The notes under the pieces were generated by a model that saw nothing but the letters and a program-made list of their open reading frames with translations, did no database searches and was not told the DNA's origin. The position numbers and the translations under genes are program-made. From NCBI GenBank assembly GCA_013399305.1, contig VXAI01000021.1, positions 7,220,794 through 7,284,793 of the forward strand: a stretch of DNA of 64,000 nt, in the 5' to 3' direction. The first letter of the stretch is position 1. The number at the start of each line of letters is the position of its first letter. Below are positions 15,404-28,987 of this stretch, piece after piece. Source of the DNA: Rostratula benghalensis (lineage: Eukaryota > Chordata > Aves > Charadriiformes > Rostratulidae).

Positions 15404-18400
15404 TTTGATGACTCCTTCCCCCCCTCCTCACATCCCCCTCAATTTACTTTCATTGGTGGTGTGGAGGACTACCAAAATTTAAAAATATGGGGGAAAAAAA
15501 CCCACTAACCATTCAAACCAGAAAAAAACCTACATTGTTTACTTATGGAACTTATAGACATTTTCAAAAGCCAGACTCACAGATATCTGCTGATATGGCT
15601 ACTATGAAGCCTAATACACTAAACACCTTCTTCAGCTACCTTTTTTAATTAGAAACTGAAAACCTACACTAAGAGAACCACTGCAATAAATTTAAAAGTT
15701 TAAGAAGAGGAGGTAATACTTGTGAAAAAGTCAAGTATTTGCTTTATTTTTCAAAGTACTGAAGACAAGTACAAGATTAAAACATGCATTTTAATATATC
15801 AAGGGCAATATATTGATGATTGCCTAACATTTAACAAACTTCAAATCAAAACACTAGAAAAATATATTCCTTGAGCTCTAATTAAATAGAGCAGGCACCC
15901 CATAACCACTGAAACCTAAGCATCTTAGCAAATGAAAATGCAACTAGGTGCAAGAGGGCAGAAAGGAGGTCAAGCTTTGGTTTAATGGGCTCAAGTAGTG
16001 CCCCATGACCCTCTTACTAACAGGGCTGCTCTTCACAAGCCCCAGAACTCAGTTCTCCCCCAGCTCTTACCTTCCTGTGAGCATTTAATTCAGGCAAGTG
16101 CTCACAAAACTTTGAATGTTGCTATCAGAGGTGTTGCCCATCAGTAGGAACTGCAATGTCGCAACGAAGCATCTTCCAAAGTCAGAACCTCAGTTTGCCT
16201 CAACCTACTCACTAACTGAGCCATGCCAGTCTGAAAGATCTGCTTCCCCACAGGAATAAATAGAGACAGTTTTATAGATTTGATTCATAAACTGTATTGT
16301 TCCACAACTTCTGTATTGTTAGCACTGCAGATTTTATTTCATTTCCTCAAAGCTACCCCTATAAAATAAGCAGCTTTGATGGTCTTGAAAAAAAATTCTT
16401 AATCACTGAAATTCAATGTAAGTGAAAAACTTGAAAAGGACATTTGAGCAGAGTACAAAGATCATGCAGCAGAAAAACCGGTGCATAGAGACTATTCAGC
16501 AGTTCTGAACTGCAGTTCTCTTTATAAAGCCCAAATGTGCTCATTTGTAAGAAATAGAAATCTTGATGATTTAACAGGCAGTACTCTAAATTGCAATACC
16601 CCAGAAAGAAGGTACATCTCTACCAGAGCTGGCTGAACAAATTAAGAGCCTTAAATGAATTCTAGTTATAAAAATTGAACCGCACAGTCTTCTCAACCTT
16701 ATTTTTCTTTCCCCCTCAAGATGTGTGTCCAATACCTCAGTAAATTCAAAGGCAGGCCTGGAAAAATAGTACAGTACACACTTTTGACAAATAACACTGA
16801 ATTAACAATTTCTTTAGCCATCTCAATCTGTGAAACTGATTGCTTCTTGAATACAAACTAACTAAATCGTCCTAGCACTGGCAAAGTCTAATACACAGTC
16901 TCTTGTAACTAACGAATACCACACAAAGGTATAATCTTTCACTTAAAATTTTGTTCCATGCCTCTCTTCCTGCCTACAGAAGATTTTTTTCATAAAACCT
17001 TTCCATATCTCTCACAGGCAAACCCTGCAGTTTGTTAGTACGACCTCACAGAAGAAACCAATCCCAAAATTCCAGAATCTTGCAAGTTAAATTTCTTTCA
17101 AATATTCAGTGATTTTCTCAACTAAGCTGCATCTTTCTTCCTTTCATACAATGAGGTTGGTATATATATATATATATATATACACATAGTTCATAGCCTA
17201 ATTGCTTATGCTGTGAACACTGGCTATACTTGAAGATCTTGGCAGTCTATAATGCATTTGGTAAAACTACAGATACTTGTATCTCTGTCACACAGGAAAT
17301 GTTTGATTTATGAGATTTGTTTTCACCCCAGATTGACAGTTGAATTTTAAGGCTGAAATAGAGGGTTTTCACTGAATAGAAAATTCAAATAAATTTGAAT
17401 GAACAATCACTAAAATGTTTGGCTCTACAGCTGTCTGTCAGCAGCTACTCTCATCATGCAGAGGAGTGTTTAGTCCAAGGAAAAACTGGCATTGCAGTGC
17501 AGAATCATATCTACTACAAAATCTTTAACTGTCCTTATTTAAAAATTATTTTTCTGGCCAAATTAAGGGAACTAAAAAAAAAAATATTGTTTCATATAAA
17601 AAATACAGACTGCACATGCAGTGATGTGCTGTACTTCCTGTTCACTGTAGATTTTTTACGAATTATCATTCCAGTTCTGTCCTCTAAAACCATGAGGATG
17701 CCTGTTGTACATTTGAGCATGTTTTGCCGAGATTTCGAGTTTACTTTTGACATAGTAAGATTTGAAGCCAGATTGCAGCTGAGAAATATCTCCCACTGAG
17801 AGCCAGATTAGTCTTGAAGGTTTGAATCATGACTATCCGAAGCCCTGAGCAGGAAGCACAGCCCTCACACTCTCGACTCAAGAGCTGTGTCGGGGAGAGA
17901 CTGTCACATCACAGACCCATTTTACCACCATGCTGGGCTGCTTCCAGAAGGGTCCCAAACTGATGGTCTCTGAGTGATGTATGGAAGGAGCCATTCCTCA
18001 CTCCTCCATCCTAACCTCCTACCAGCAATGCTAGTCAACCCAAAGTGCAGCCCTCATTCAAATGCATGTCACTCTGGGCATCATAGTATTTTTTAAAAAT
18101 AATATTAAAATAGGTGTATGCCTGTATGCATAATATGTTTTGAACTACAACGTTCAGCACCACACAGTAAAAACTAGAACAATTCCATGGGCTAATGTTA
18201 CACAATATAGACAACTTGGGTTTTTAATTTTCCCCTTTGATTCACTCTGCAGTTCCTTGTTGAAAAAAAAGTATTTTCTAAGCATTTAAATTTAAGAGAA
18301 TTTCACTCTGTTGGAGTTCGAGTAGGGTTATGTGGTTACCAATTTTACGTAGTGATGACCAGAAGTATAAGTATTTGTAAGGAAACTGAGATGAAGCTGA

Positions 18401-21400
18401 ATGTACAGTGATAAGTTCAAAAGCAGATACTTAGATGTGGGCAACTCCAAACAGAAGCTCCGCTGTACAATTCTCTCACACACTTTTAATTATTCAAAGA
18501 TGCTAGATAGGCCAGTATAATGTCAGCATTAATTTACTTGTGAGTGAATATGAACATATGCTTCTGAATTCAACGTATGCATGCGAGAGGAAGAGTTCCT
18601 CACCGAAAACAGTACCAATGAACAGACATCCTTCAAAACCCAGCACAGCACACTGAAATAATTATTTTTACCAATTTAACACCATCGTCCTTTCACAGCT
18701 GTTTAGCACAATGCAAATATTTTTACTCTAAGTTTGCACACAAGAAAACGCACAGAATGACCAAGTGCCTGCACTTCTAAGTAGACATACTAGAACAGTG
18801 CAGCCAACAGCCCAGTCACATAGCCAGCTTAGGCAGCAGAAGACCAAACAGGTCAAGTGCTTCCCAAAAACATGAACACAGGGACGCAGAGGTCAGGAAG
18901 GAAAAGCACCTCTTCCACATGAGAAAATGTTCTAGAACTGTACTCCAGGCAATCAGAAACTGAGCTTGTGCAACTTTGCTGAAGGCCAAGACCCACACAG
19001 GATAATCTGGTTCCATGGAACATGCAACAGCTGCAGACTCTTACCTGTGGTTCAAGAATGAACCTCTAATACATATAAATATGGCATGACAATATCAGCT
19101 AATGGGTTGTTTGTTTTTTTGTTTTTTTATATATTCAAACAAATGATACACCTATATTTCTTCCAGATTACCTACACTCTGATATTCACCACTTTTTTGC
19201 ACATTTATCAGTAGAACACTTTTTACAAAGTTAAATCCACACAAACTTGTCTCTTTTCTGTGCCACCCTTGATACTAATCAATTTGCACTTTCTACAAAA
19301 CTGAATCCAGAAAGTGTTCAAGCAAAAAGCTTTCCCTTCTGAGCTAAAAAGAATTGTTAATTTTAATCAAACTCTGGTCCACTTTCAAGTTTTCTATTCA
19401 TTGTTTAACATTCTGTTCCTAGACAAATCAGGGCCTTTACAAACATCCATTGTATTAAGTTGCAAAAGGTGCATCTCAAGAGGATCACTACTAAACCGCC
19501 ATATTGTAACCACTATACTAAGGTCATAGTACTAAAATTATTTTGTTACACAGATATATTAACAGAATATAGCAACTATAGGTAAATATTTACACATTTT
19601 ATATATACGTCCACGATGTATATATTAAATATTTGTAGAATAAAGGATATTAATAGAAGCTATTTACTTTGACAAAGTAGTTTCATTATGCATTCAGCAA
19701 AAGATCTTATTGTCAATTTTGTTCCTCTCCATAATGTTGTGGTAGAACCATACAAAGAGTTTAAGAAATCTAGTGTCACAATAATATTAAGATTTCTAAA
19801 GGGAAATTCTGACTGATGAACCAGATGAGATGAAAAATAGTCTCCATATTTTAATTGGGCTTATAATTAATTTATTAATTTTCTCATTAATTCTTATTCT
19901 GTCTTTCAAGAGAACCATTCTGTCATTACTGGCCAGTGTGCAGAACAGTTTCCATGATAATCTCAAGAAGCTTGCTAAAAGATTTTTGACATTATATGAA
20001 GATACCAACGCCCTCAAACTTTATACTTTCTTGATTTTTTCTCTTCTTCTGTTTTACAACTCAGATGGCTTCACCTACACTTAATCTGGAATTCCACGGT
20101 TTTTGTAATTGTTGACTGCTAAACAAAATAAAGATTATTCTACCCATTTTGAATGCTCGTAAATAAGATATTAGTATATTTGATACAATAAGAAGCATTT
20201 GTCAGATCATATTTATATCCAATTTTCTTCTACCTCATAAAAAGGGATTCACACTGCTCTAAAACCACAAACTCATTCATTCTCTGTGCGTATTACTTCC
20301 ACTGCAGATAACAGGGATGCTTCAATTGCAAAACCAGACTCTGCAAAAGACCATGTACAAAGACAAGGGAAATGCAAGGTTCAAAGAAAACTGTTCTTTA
20401 CTAAGTTCTTCCTGTTACCAAACTAAGAGACTAGGGGTTTAGGCATTAACCTAGACATTGCAGCACGTAGAGATTCATCTGATTTCCACTCTAGAAATAC
20501 CAAAAATTGGCAGACACTGACTGGGGACATTTGTTATATTACAAGCATGATTAGAAACCAGGTTTTATTTTTGTGCAGACTGTTTTAGCTGCCAGAAGGA
20601 TCATGCCAATTCTGTTAATAAGAATAACAGTGACATTTTGCAAACAACCTGGACTTCCTTTAAAAACCAAATATTTAGTAATACTTTTTTTCTCCTTGAC
20701 TTTATTAATAATCAATACCATAAAAATACTAACAGCTCCTAAGCTTTGAATTATTTCCTTAGAAAAGCCATTGTCTTCCTAAACCCATTCTGCAAATGGG
20801 AAGGATTTGATTTTTTTGACAAAACTGTAGCATCAAACTAATTTTCTCATATCTTCTTGCAGCTGAATGCAGGTTGTTCATTTAATTAAGGCTGTGAATG
20901 CCCGGTGCTACAAGCTAGCACTGCCCAATAACCTAACCTAAGACCTCAGCAGTGAGACAAGTATCAAGGTAGAGCAGTCAGGAGGAAAGCAAATAAAAGG
21001 AAACCCTACAGCAGTCACAGCATTTTTGTTTTTTACTTTGTCTATAGGGGCATTAATTATATTTTACATCAATTTGAAACTCAGAATTGATACTTGTTTT
21101 TTCCAGGTGCTGCTGGGATAAAAATCTCAAGAGCTTATCAGCCATGAATATCTCTATGCACTGACACTTAGCTAGCAGGACATAAAGGAAGGATAAAGGA
21201 TGAAAGAAGGAGAAAAAGTGCAGAAGACATTAATCTACAGAAAATCCCATGAGACAAGGTTAGTACATCGGTCACTGTCTGTCTGAGGTGAGAAATTCAA
21301 TAAAGTCAGAGGATAGCAAATCTCCTGATGAACCTTTGTAACATCTTTCATTTCAATAACAACTTTTACAGCTGGCACAAGGTAAAACACTTTGTGAAAA

Positions 21401-23898
21401 GCACTTGGAAAAACACTCTTGGAAAGTGCCAGACAACTGCAGTTGTCAGCTTCAAAATAACCAGAGATAGTTCGTTGCCTTGGACCATCTACCAAAATTT
21501 GGTGATTCCACAGGATTTTCACAGGAAAGCACTGTCCATGCAGAATTAATTTATTTGTATCATGATACTCTCAGAGTTTAATTAATTCCTTCTGTGATGT
21601 CCATAAATATTCTTATTAAATATGAAATATGAAATGAATCCTATGCCCAGAAAAAACTCCACTAGGAGTTACCATACTTTATTTTGTTTCCCCCATAGTT
21701 TAACAACCCCTAATTAGAATTTTACATATCACAAGCATCAACTGTTTAACTGTTTGAACATAAGCACAGTTAAGTGGAACCAAGCAGCTTTGATTTGCCC
21801 GATGCCTCAAATTATGTGTCCAGCTAACTTGAAGCTATGCAATGTGCAAGAATCTTGTTTTTCTGTATGTTTGCTTTCTTTTTTTTTTCACCTTGAATAT
21901 TCCCATTTTATGTGGACCCATTGTAGATTTAAATAAATATACTGAACAAAATTAATCTGGCACAGAATAACTTTAACAGTGATCTTCAGGGAAATAAAAC
22001 AAAAATCTGAAAAATAAATATTTAATAGAAAGGCATTGAGGTGAGACTTGTATGACCTTCAGACTCTCCCGTCATAAACACATCAAAAATTGTAATCTGA
22101 CATTGCCAAGGCAGGTAACAAGTTGTGACAACCAGTTGACAACTATACATAATGTTATGCTATTTTAAAGCACAGGCTTATTTGTATTCGTCTTTTCATT
22201 ACCCAGTCCAGCTCATTAGATTGTTTTATGTGAAAAACTAAAAAAAAAAGAAAAATATGCCTTAGAATTTCATTAAATCCAGGCTTTCTGTATTGCAGGC
22301 TAGCATTGTAACTACTGGAACCACCTTTTTTGGATTGCATTGATTTTAAAGGAGTATTTAAAACCCAGTGCAGAGAAGCCCAAACTACCTGCTAACAGCC
22401 TGGTCTGCTGATACAGCACAGGGCAAGGCTGGATTCTCCAGAGGCAGGGGTGGATGCTTTCCATGAGGAAAGCAGCCCAGTCAGTCTGGGTAGTCCAGGC
22501 ACGGAGCAGCACAACCCAGCTGCTCCACTCTGGTATCAGAGCTGCACAATCAGCCCAGGTATCCTGTCACCACCACAGTGCATGCTGTGGGCAAAGCCTT
22601 CATTTTCTGGGAGTGAGTACTTATGATATGATTTCTGAATGCTTAGAACAAGGAGGCCTGACCCAGTTAAGGCTTCAATTTTCCACCACTGAGATGACTG
22701 TAATATAAAATCCTGATGATTAAAAAGGCAGGCTGATTTACTGATTTGCACCCTGCATAATGTATTCTTAACTATGTAGACTAAAATTTATTTTTTCACT
22801 TGATCTCAAGAGAGCTGGAAACTATTTAAAGAATTTTAAAGTATGTTAATTACAGCGTATCAGCTGCTTCTAGTTCATCTTTGTTTTGTGGAGGTTTTAT
22901 CCTTCTTAAAAACAATATGCACATTAAAATGCTAGCATATGGCACTGGCTTGAGGAACAGCTGCCCTTTTGGATCTACAGTGAATAAGAGATGACACTCA
23001 AAATACTAAGTGAGGTTCAGGTGATCTGTGAAACAGTTCATACATCAATCTTTTTGTTCCATTTTGGATTTAATATAGAGCCATTAAAAAAAAAATATCC
23101 ATAATCTTTACATTACAAATTCATTCTAAATGGCAGCATCAAAATGTTTTTCTTTTCTTTCCATTTTTATTATTTTTCTTGCTTTCATTTTTAATGGAAT
23201 GAATAAATCATTTAGTGTTTGTGAAAGGCATCAGATCAGTAGCCCTAGAGACTCAAGTCTAATTAAGTTGTTTTCACAGAGTGTGACTTCCTTTTTCTGT
23301 TCTTCTTTCATCTTCACAGGATGGCAGCCACCCAAATGCACTTAGGGTACCCCAATAATAGCTAAAATCTGCTTCCTGCTGAAGTCAAGGGTCTTGATCC
23401 CTTGTGCTTTTTATTTTCACTTTTCCCATATTACCAAAGAAGGCACCACATGGTAACTTCACACAGCCACCCTTCACCAGTAGAAATGATCACCTTGGTA
23501 AGGGAATTGCACTTCTGCTCGAAGCTACAAACCAGAAGCCCACACTGTGGCCAAGCAGTGGGGGACACAGCCTCTGTCCCTTCTGTACCACAGATTAAAG
23601 ACTTCCCTTTCTGGGAACTTCCAAAGTAAAGAACAAAGCACAACAAATCCTTCCTGTTCATAACCACTTCGTTATAATACTGGAATTTTTTTAGGTTAAA
23701 TTGTAACCCAACTGTAAGCTTGTAACACAATATGCTGAGCTGATCCTGACACTACCATAATACCCCTCCTAACCCACCACTGGACTCCTTTCCATCTTAC
23801 CTCTTACATCAAGTTGGGGGTGCTTCTGTGATGGTGTGCTCCCCCCAGGTGCTAACTTGACCTTTATCTCCCACATCCCTCCCCAAGCGACAACCACC
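15404..23898. other. Intron 1 sequence, AT-rich, no gene seen
   Basis: No recognised gene or large repeat. It includes the (TA)11 microsatellite at 17161. A moderately GC-rich patch at 17.8-18.07 kb contains a B-box-like GGTTTGAATC, but with no partner A box at tRNA spacing. Another patch at 22.35-22.65 kb is likewise unassigned. Confidence 0.6.
17161..17182. repeat. (TA)11 microsatellite
   Basis: Eleven uninterrupted TA units. Such tracts are usually length-polymorphic. Confidence 0.95.
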
Positions 23899-24568
23899 TG
23901 TGATGGTCACGAGGGATGCATCTAGTCATGGTGGTAGTGGTATCTGGAGCTCAAAGGTGGTTTTGGGAATCAGACAAAATCACAATAGCCAAGGGCACAC
24001 TTGAGCACTACTGGTACTGTGGTGAATATGAAAATATGACTCGAGGTCAATCATCTTACCCCCATAAACAGGTAACAGACCAAGAGCCCTTTGAGCTCTC
24101 TTGCGGCAGCAGGCGGCCTTGACCAGGGACACCCCTCAAGATTACTTCTCAAGATTCAGAGACTCCTTGCCGCAACAGACGCTTGGTAAGTGACTGACAG
24201 CATCTTAAACTTTGACATCTTAGCTAAGGGACAGAAAGGATTGATTGCACAGATACGATCCTTTAGACATCAACTGTGGACCAAGTCTGGGACTAGGACT
24301 GGACCCAGATGCCCCCAGCCTCCTTTGTGGGAAGGACTGTAGAAAACAAGGTGAAACCTCAGGACTCAGTGGCAAGGTGTCCCTGACAGTTCTGTCTCAC
24401 CCTGTCCTCCATACAGTAAAGAACCAAGTGCACCTTGCCATCAAATCTTATTAAAACACACCACCAAACATTCTGGCTGAGCTGAGGTGGGGACAAGGGC
24501 GTGGCCGGTTGCCAGCCAGGGCCTGTGATGTGCTCTGGTGCCTGGAACAACACAGGGGACGCGTCACA
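23899..24568 (+). mobile_element. Degraded ERV/LTR-like block (probable)
   Basis: The block from about 24.06 to 24.5 kb matches, from memory, a widespread avian retroviral LTR type. It has GAGCTCTCTTGCGGC, CCCCTCAAGATTACTTCTC and a polyadenylation signal in CTTATTAAAAC, and it shows heavy CpG decay (CA/TG at many sites where the family has CG). Near-inverted ends TGTGAT (23899) and GTCACA (24563-24568) would give a 670-base LTR, but I see no target duplication. There is no gag, pol or env frame, so this is at most a solitary or truncated LTR. The left boundary is uncertain. Confidence 0.5.
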
Positions 24569-24632
24569 ATGGAGGTGTCACAATGGGGGTGTCACAATGG
24601 GGGTGTCACAATGGGGGTGTCACAATGGGGGT
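24563..24632 (+). repeat. 14-bp tandem repeat, 5 copies
   Basis: The unit GTCACAATGGGGGT is repeated five times without gaps (24563, 24577, 24591, 24605, 24619). The first copy differs by one base (GGAGGT). It begins at the end of the LTR-like block and runs up to the next CR1. The regularity and near-perfect identity suggest recent expansion by slippage. Confidence 0.95.
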
Positions 24633-24644
24633 GGCAAGAGAGCT

Positions 24645-25017
24645 GTTGTTCGTCCTGGAGAAGGCAAGGCTCCAGGGAGACCTGATAGCAGCCTTCAGGT
24701 ATCTGAAGAATGCCTTTTGGAGAGCTGAAGAAGGACTTGTCAAAGAGTGTAGTGCTAGGAGGAGTGGTAATGGTTTTGAACTGAAAGAGGGGAGATTTAG
24801 ATTAGATACTAGAAAGAAATTCCTTATTGTGAGAGTGGCAAGACACTGGAGCAGGTTGCCCAGAGAACTTGTGAAAGCTCCACACCTGGAGGTGTTCAAG
24901 GCCAGGCTGGATGGCATTTTGAACAACCTGGTCTAGTTGAAGAGGTAACTGCCCAGGGCAGGGGGGTCAATGATCTTTAAGGTCCCTTCCAACTCTATCC
25001 ATTCTATGATTCTATGA
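24645..25017 (+). mobile_element. CR1 LINE fragment with intact 3' end
   Basis: Plus-strand CR1. It starts near CTGGAGAAGGCAAGGCTCC, runs through the C-terminal end of the ORF2 frame (translation around LLFVLEKARLQGDLIAAFRY and a RLPRELV-like motif, stop at TAG after NNLV) and the short 3' UTR (GGTCCCTTCCAACTC), and ends in the diagnostic ATTCTATGATTCTATGA at 25001-25017. 5'-truncated and inactive. Confidence 0.95.
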
Positions 25018-28000
25018 AATCACATGCTAAATAGCACCAAAACAGCTTAAGGATTAAAAATTAAGGGAAAAAAATGAGAATTTATGCCACATGCAGTATC
25101 TCCGCGATGCTGCACTAAAATCTGCAGAAAAATGAAGCCAATTTAATATTCCCAGTACATAGTGGAACCAGCAGTCAAAAGAAAATCTAGAACTGAAGCT
25201 TTACTATAAACTGGTTTTTAGCACTCATAATAGCTTGTCACTCAAAACTCCCAAATGTCAACAGAAATAATTTCCTGTAGTTCTTACATAGTATAAATTC
25301 ATTTCTCCAATCTGCACAGGAATATTTTGTTTGCTTACTGGCCTCCTTATATATTATTTTCTGGTCCAGAATCTGCAACATTACTAGAACTATGCATAAC
25401 ACATCCTAAGTCTAATGTCTAAGAGAGGTTTATTTAATGAGCCTTGGTATCCCAAATCAAAGACCAATACAATGAAGACAGTTAAGCACCAGTGATACAG
25501 AGGACTATTACAGATGCAACTAGAACACTGAGCCATTATGTCAATGCATTCATTTATACTTCCACATCTACAACACAAATTACATTCATGCTAAAATAAG
25601 AGATAAATATCTTGGGACTATATTTGTTTCAACAGTACTGCATATATAAGGCTGGTAGAGCCAACCTATAAACGCTATACCACCTCATAAGAATATCTAA
25701 CATCTAAATAAACCATAATAAAATACTGGTTAGCTCATACAGAAAGAACCCAAGCCTCGTGTACTTGCTAGAAGACATAGCTTACAACTAGCCAACCTCA
25801 CTCACATAATTAGCTCTGCTGATTTCAAGAGGTTTTGACTGACAAGCATTTATAGTGGGGTTCATTTCATCTAACTGTAACACAAAGTGGGTATCTACAT
25901 GTGGGTTAGTGAGATTTAGTTCCTTTTACAGCAGGCATCTATTTCACTCCTCTTTACAGTTTGTCGAGAGAAGTGGGTGTTTTTAAAGAGAAATCTGTTT
26001 GCTTCTATGTTGGGTTGAGTTAAGCTTTTTCCTTTACAGGGAGTCTTGAAACAAACCTTCAGTCAGCTAAATCCTTCTCCCACTCTCCATAATGCTCATA
26101 TAAGGGCAATGGAAGCAAAAAACAGAATGCTGTTTAGCATTTAAGGCAAAACAATACAATGCACAGCCTTTTCCCTTTCTTTTCTATTGTGGACAAAGAC
26201 ACCTCTGTGTAGGAAGAAAGATAAGCAGACCTCACGCTAGACTTGTGGAGGGTCTTTTAAAATTATGCACTTTGGGCATGGTTCTGCGCCTTTTCATTCC
26301 GCAGAATAAAGGCTGTTGCTGCTTCAGTAGAGTTCCTGTAAAGCACTGATTTAAACCCAGTGATTTTAAAGTCATCATGCAAGATAATTAGTTACCGAAG
26401 CTAGAGAAAAAGAGTTAAATGTTAGTGAGACAAAGTCACCCAAACTGCTAACCAAAACCATGAACTTCAAGTAGTTAAGTTTAGGTACATGCTTCCTTTA
26501 AAAATTAAGCTCTTGAATGTTCTTTCATCTTTTCTATTTTTAATTAAAAACCAAACAAACAAAAACCACCAAGAAATGAGGTTTTATCATTTTCATGATC
26601 TTTCCCATCTTCTATTCTTCCATGCAAAATCCCACCTTGTGTGGTAGCATGCAGCAGACTCACGCAGGAAATTAGAAAATGACCAAAGTACAGGTAATTG
26701 TCACTGGAGCCTTATGACAAAACTGCACTACGGTAGGAATCAGCCTCAGAGAAACTTTCAGGAAGAAAAGCAAGAGACTGCAGAGAAACAGAAGACCCTC
26801 TGTAAAACTGAGACTTCCTTGTCTTCCGCTTTCCTCTTACTGGACAACACCATACAATATAGAAATGGAGAGAAACACCCCGTTTTCCAACTGATTATCT
26901 TAGTTCAACAGATGCCTGGAACAGGAAATCATTGAATTTCATACATGCAAACAATGAAAGTGACAGAGGTTAAATGCATGCCACACACAGAAAGCTACTC
27001 TGTATACTGTTCCCAAGCTACAGATGACAACTCTATCACGCATTCAAGCCAAAAGAAATTAAATTCAAAAGTCAACTCCAGGCTAAGTGTACCTTTTAAA
27101 AATATATCCTCGGCTTCATCCAGAAGAAGAATGGAAGGGACAGGCTGTCAGCCAAGTGTGTGGATTTGGTGTGGTTTGGGGTTTTTTCCCCTTAAATTGT
27201 GAACGACTTCAAAACCTCAGGCAATATTCTTTAAGATAACCACAGTAAAACTATTTATTTTATTCAGTAAATGTACTAGGAAGAAAGTAAGCTCCTAGTA
27301 TGTGTTTTTCTCCATTTTGTTGTACAAATACATTTGCACATGGATATTTTCCTTTCCTTCTTCCCCTCAGCTGCACAAGTAAATAAAGATGTAGAAACAT
27401 TGCGCTGGAATTCTCTCTCAAGACAGTTAAGTCATAAAAATGTTTTTCAAAGTTTACCTTGGACTTTTTTGCAAGGGAATAAATACGTTTTTTCCCCCAA
27501 GGTGAATGACTAACATTTGCCCTCTCCATCTTAATTGGCTCACAGGGGTAAGTTGAACCCATCAGTCCCACTGCATTGGGATCCATAACTACATTCTGCA
27601 CACACATTAATTTTTTTATTCTTACCTGACCAGGAAAGGAAAACATGGAAGAAGAAGGAAAACACTACACCTTCATAATGATCTGGAAGATACAAAATAA
27701 GCCACCCAGGCTTTTCTGTACTCATAAAAACTCAGCAGTGACTGCTCCAGCCCTAGCTTTCCAAAAATTACTCAAGGAACAGGCTACATACTGGTCTGGA
27801 AAAAACTACAGGGTCTGAGTGGAATTTATTTCTATTAAAATTCATAGTGGAACAGACTTTCCTAGTCTCACTCATGCTGACTACTACTTTACTTACCAGG
27901 TCAGTAGGACCGCAATAGCCACTAGGATTAAAGAAAACGTACTATGCAATTCAGAAAAGAAAGTATTTTGTCTGGAAAACCTCCAGGTCCAATACAAGGA

Positions 28001-28208
28001 CAATAAATTGAAATAAGTAAGTTTTAGTAGAGAATTGTGTAGGTTAAACTAATGCAGTATACATTTTTCAGATTGAAAAATCAAACATACAAATCTTGGA
28101 TACTTATCATATTCTGAAGAGTCATTATGGGGAAACTCTGTGTGTGGAAGAAGTGGATGTACAGAATAAGCATTTCCAGTAATTAAATGTCCTTCTCAGT
28201 AAAGTCCA

Positions 28209-28232
28209 TTTATTAATGGGCCCATTAATAAA
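28209..28232. repeat. 24-bp perfect palindrome
   Basis: TTTATTAATGGG is followed directly by its reverse complement CCCATTAATAAA, centred on GGGCCC at 28220/28221. A third related arm, CCCATTTATTAAA, follows at 28235-28247, so the site is a palindrome next to a partial direct repeat. The arms contain TAAT/ATTA cores. Confidence 0.95.
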
Positions 28233-28960
28233 AGCCCATTTATTAAACTCTCTGAGCACCAAAATCTCAATGAAACTTGGGAATAGACAGCCTTGACTTG
28301 GAATACTTATTCTGAACTGCACAGAAACACTTCTGGAATAAATCTGCAGAACCAAGAGCAGACACCCCTGGCTTGGTTTGTACCTTAAGGCATACAATAA
28401 AGTCAGCTGACGAATCAATAGCTTGAATCATTCCATTAGAAGGAAAGTGTTCGAGGAACTGAGGCCATTAGCACAAGCTTAATGGAATTAAGATATTAAC
28501 AGAGTAAATGGCAATCCAGATCTTCCAGAAGTTATACCGCAGATCTGAGTAAGCACTGTCTTAGTCAGGTGAAGGTAGAAGGGCCAGTGCTTCGGGGATT
28601 TCAGAAACAGTGGGAGGAGTTCTGCATTTAAGCACACACTAGAAATTGCTGATTCCTGGACAGGGGTGTATTAATAATTAAACAGAGCTTCTGGGTTGAA
28701 AAACCAATCAATAATATACATTAAGAGCAGACATTCCTTGAAAAATTGGCAAATATGGGCTTCATAGGTTATGTATTCACACAAAAATTTCTATTTACAT
28801 TCATTACATCTGTCATTACTGTATCAAATTAATGCTAACCTCCAGACTTTTTTAAACTGTAGTTTTTTACAGCGTTATGTTTAAAGTCTATAGTCATTTA
28901 CAAAATATTCCTACTTACCAACCAGATTTTTTTTTATTGTTTTTCTAGTCAAAGATTTAT

Positions 28961-28987
28961 GGGTATTTGGGGGGAAGGGGAGGTGGG
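28961..28987 (+). other. G-quadruplex motif
   Basis: Four G runs (28961-963, 969-974, 977-980, 985-987) with loops of 5, 2 and 4 bases, followed by a T/G-rich low-complexity tract to about 29036. Confidence 0.7.

Noticed and set aside
24563..24632. Short regular repeats as a CRISPR-like array
   Set aside because: The units are directly adjacent with no spacers, in a vertebrate intron; this is an ordinary tandem repeat.
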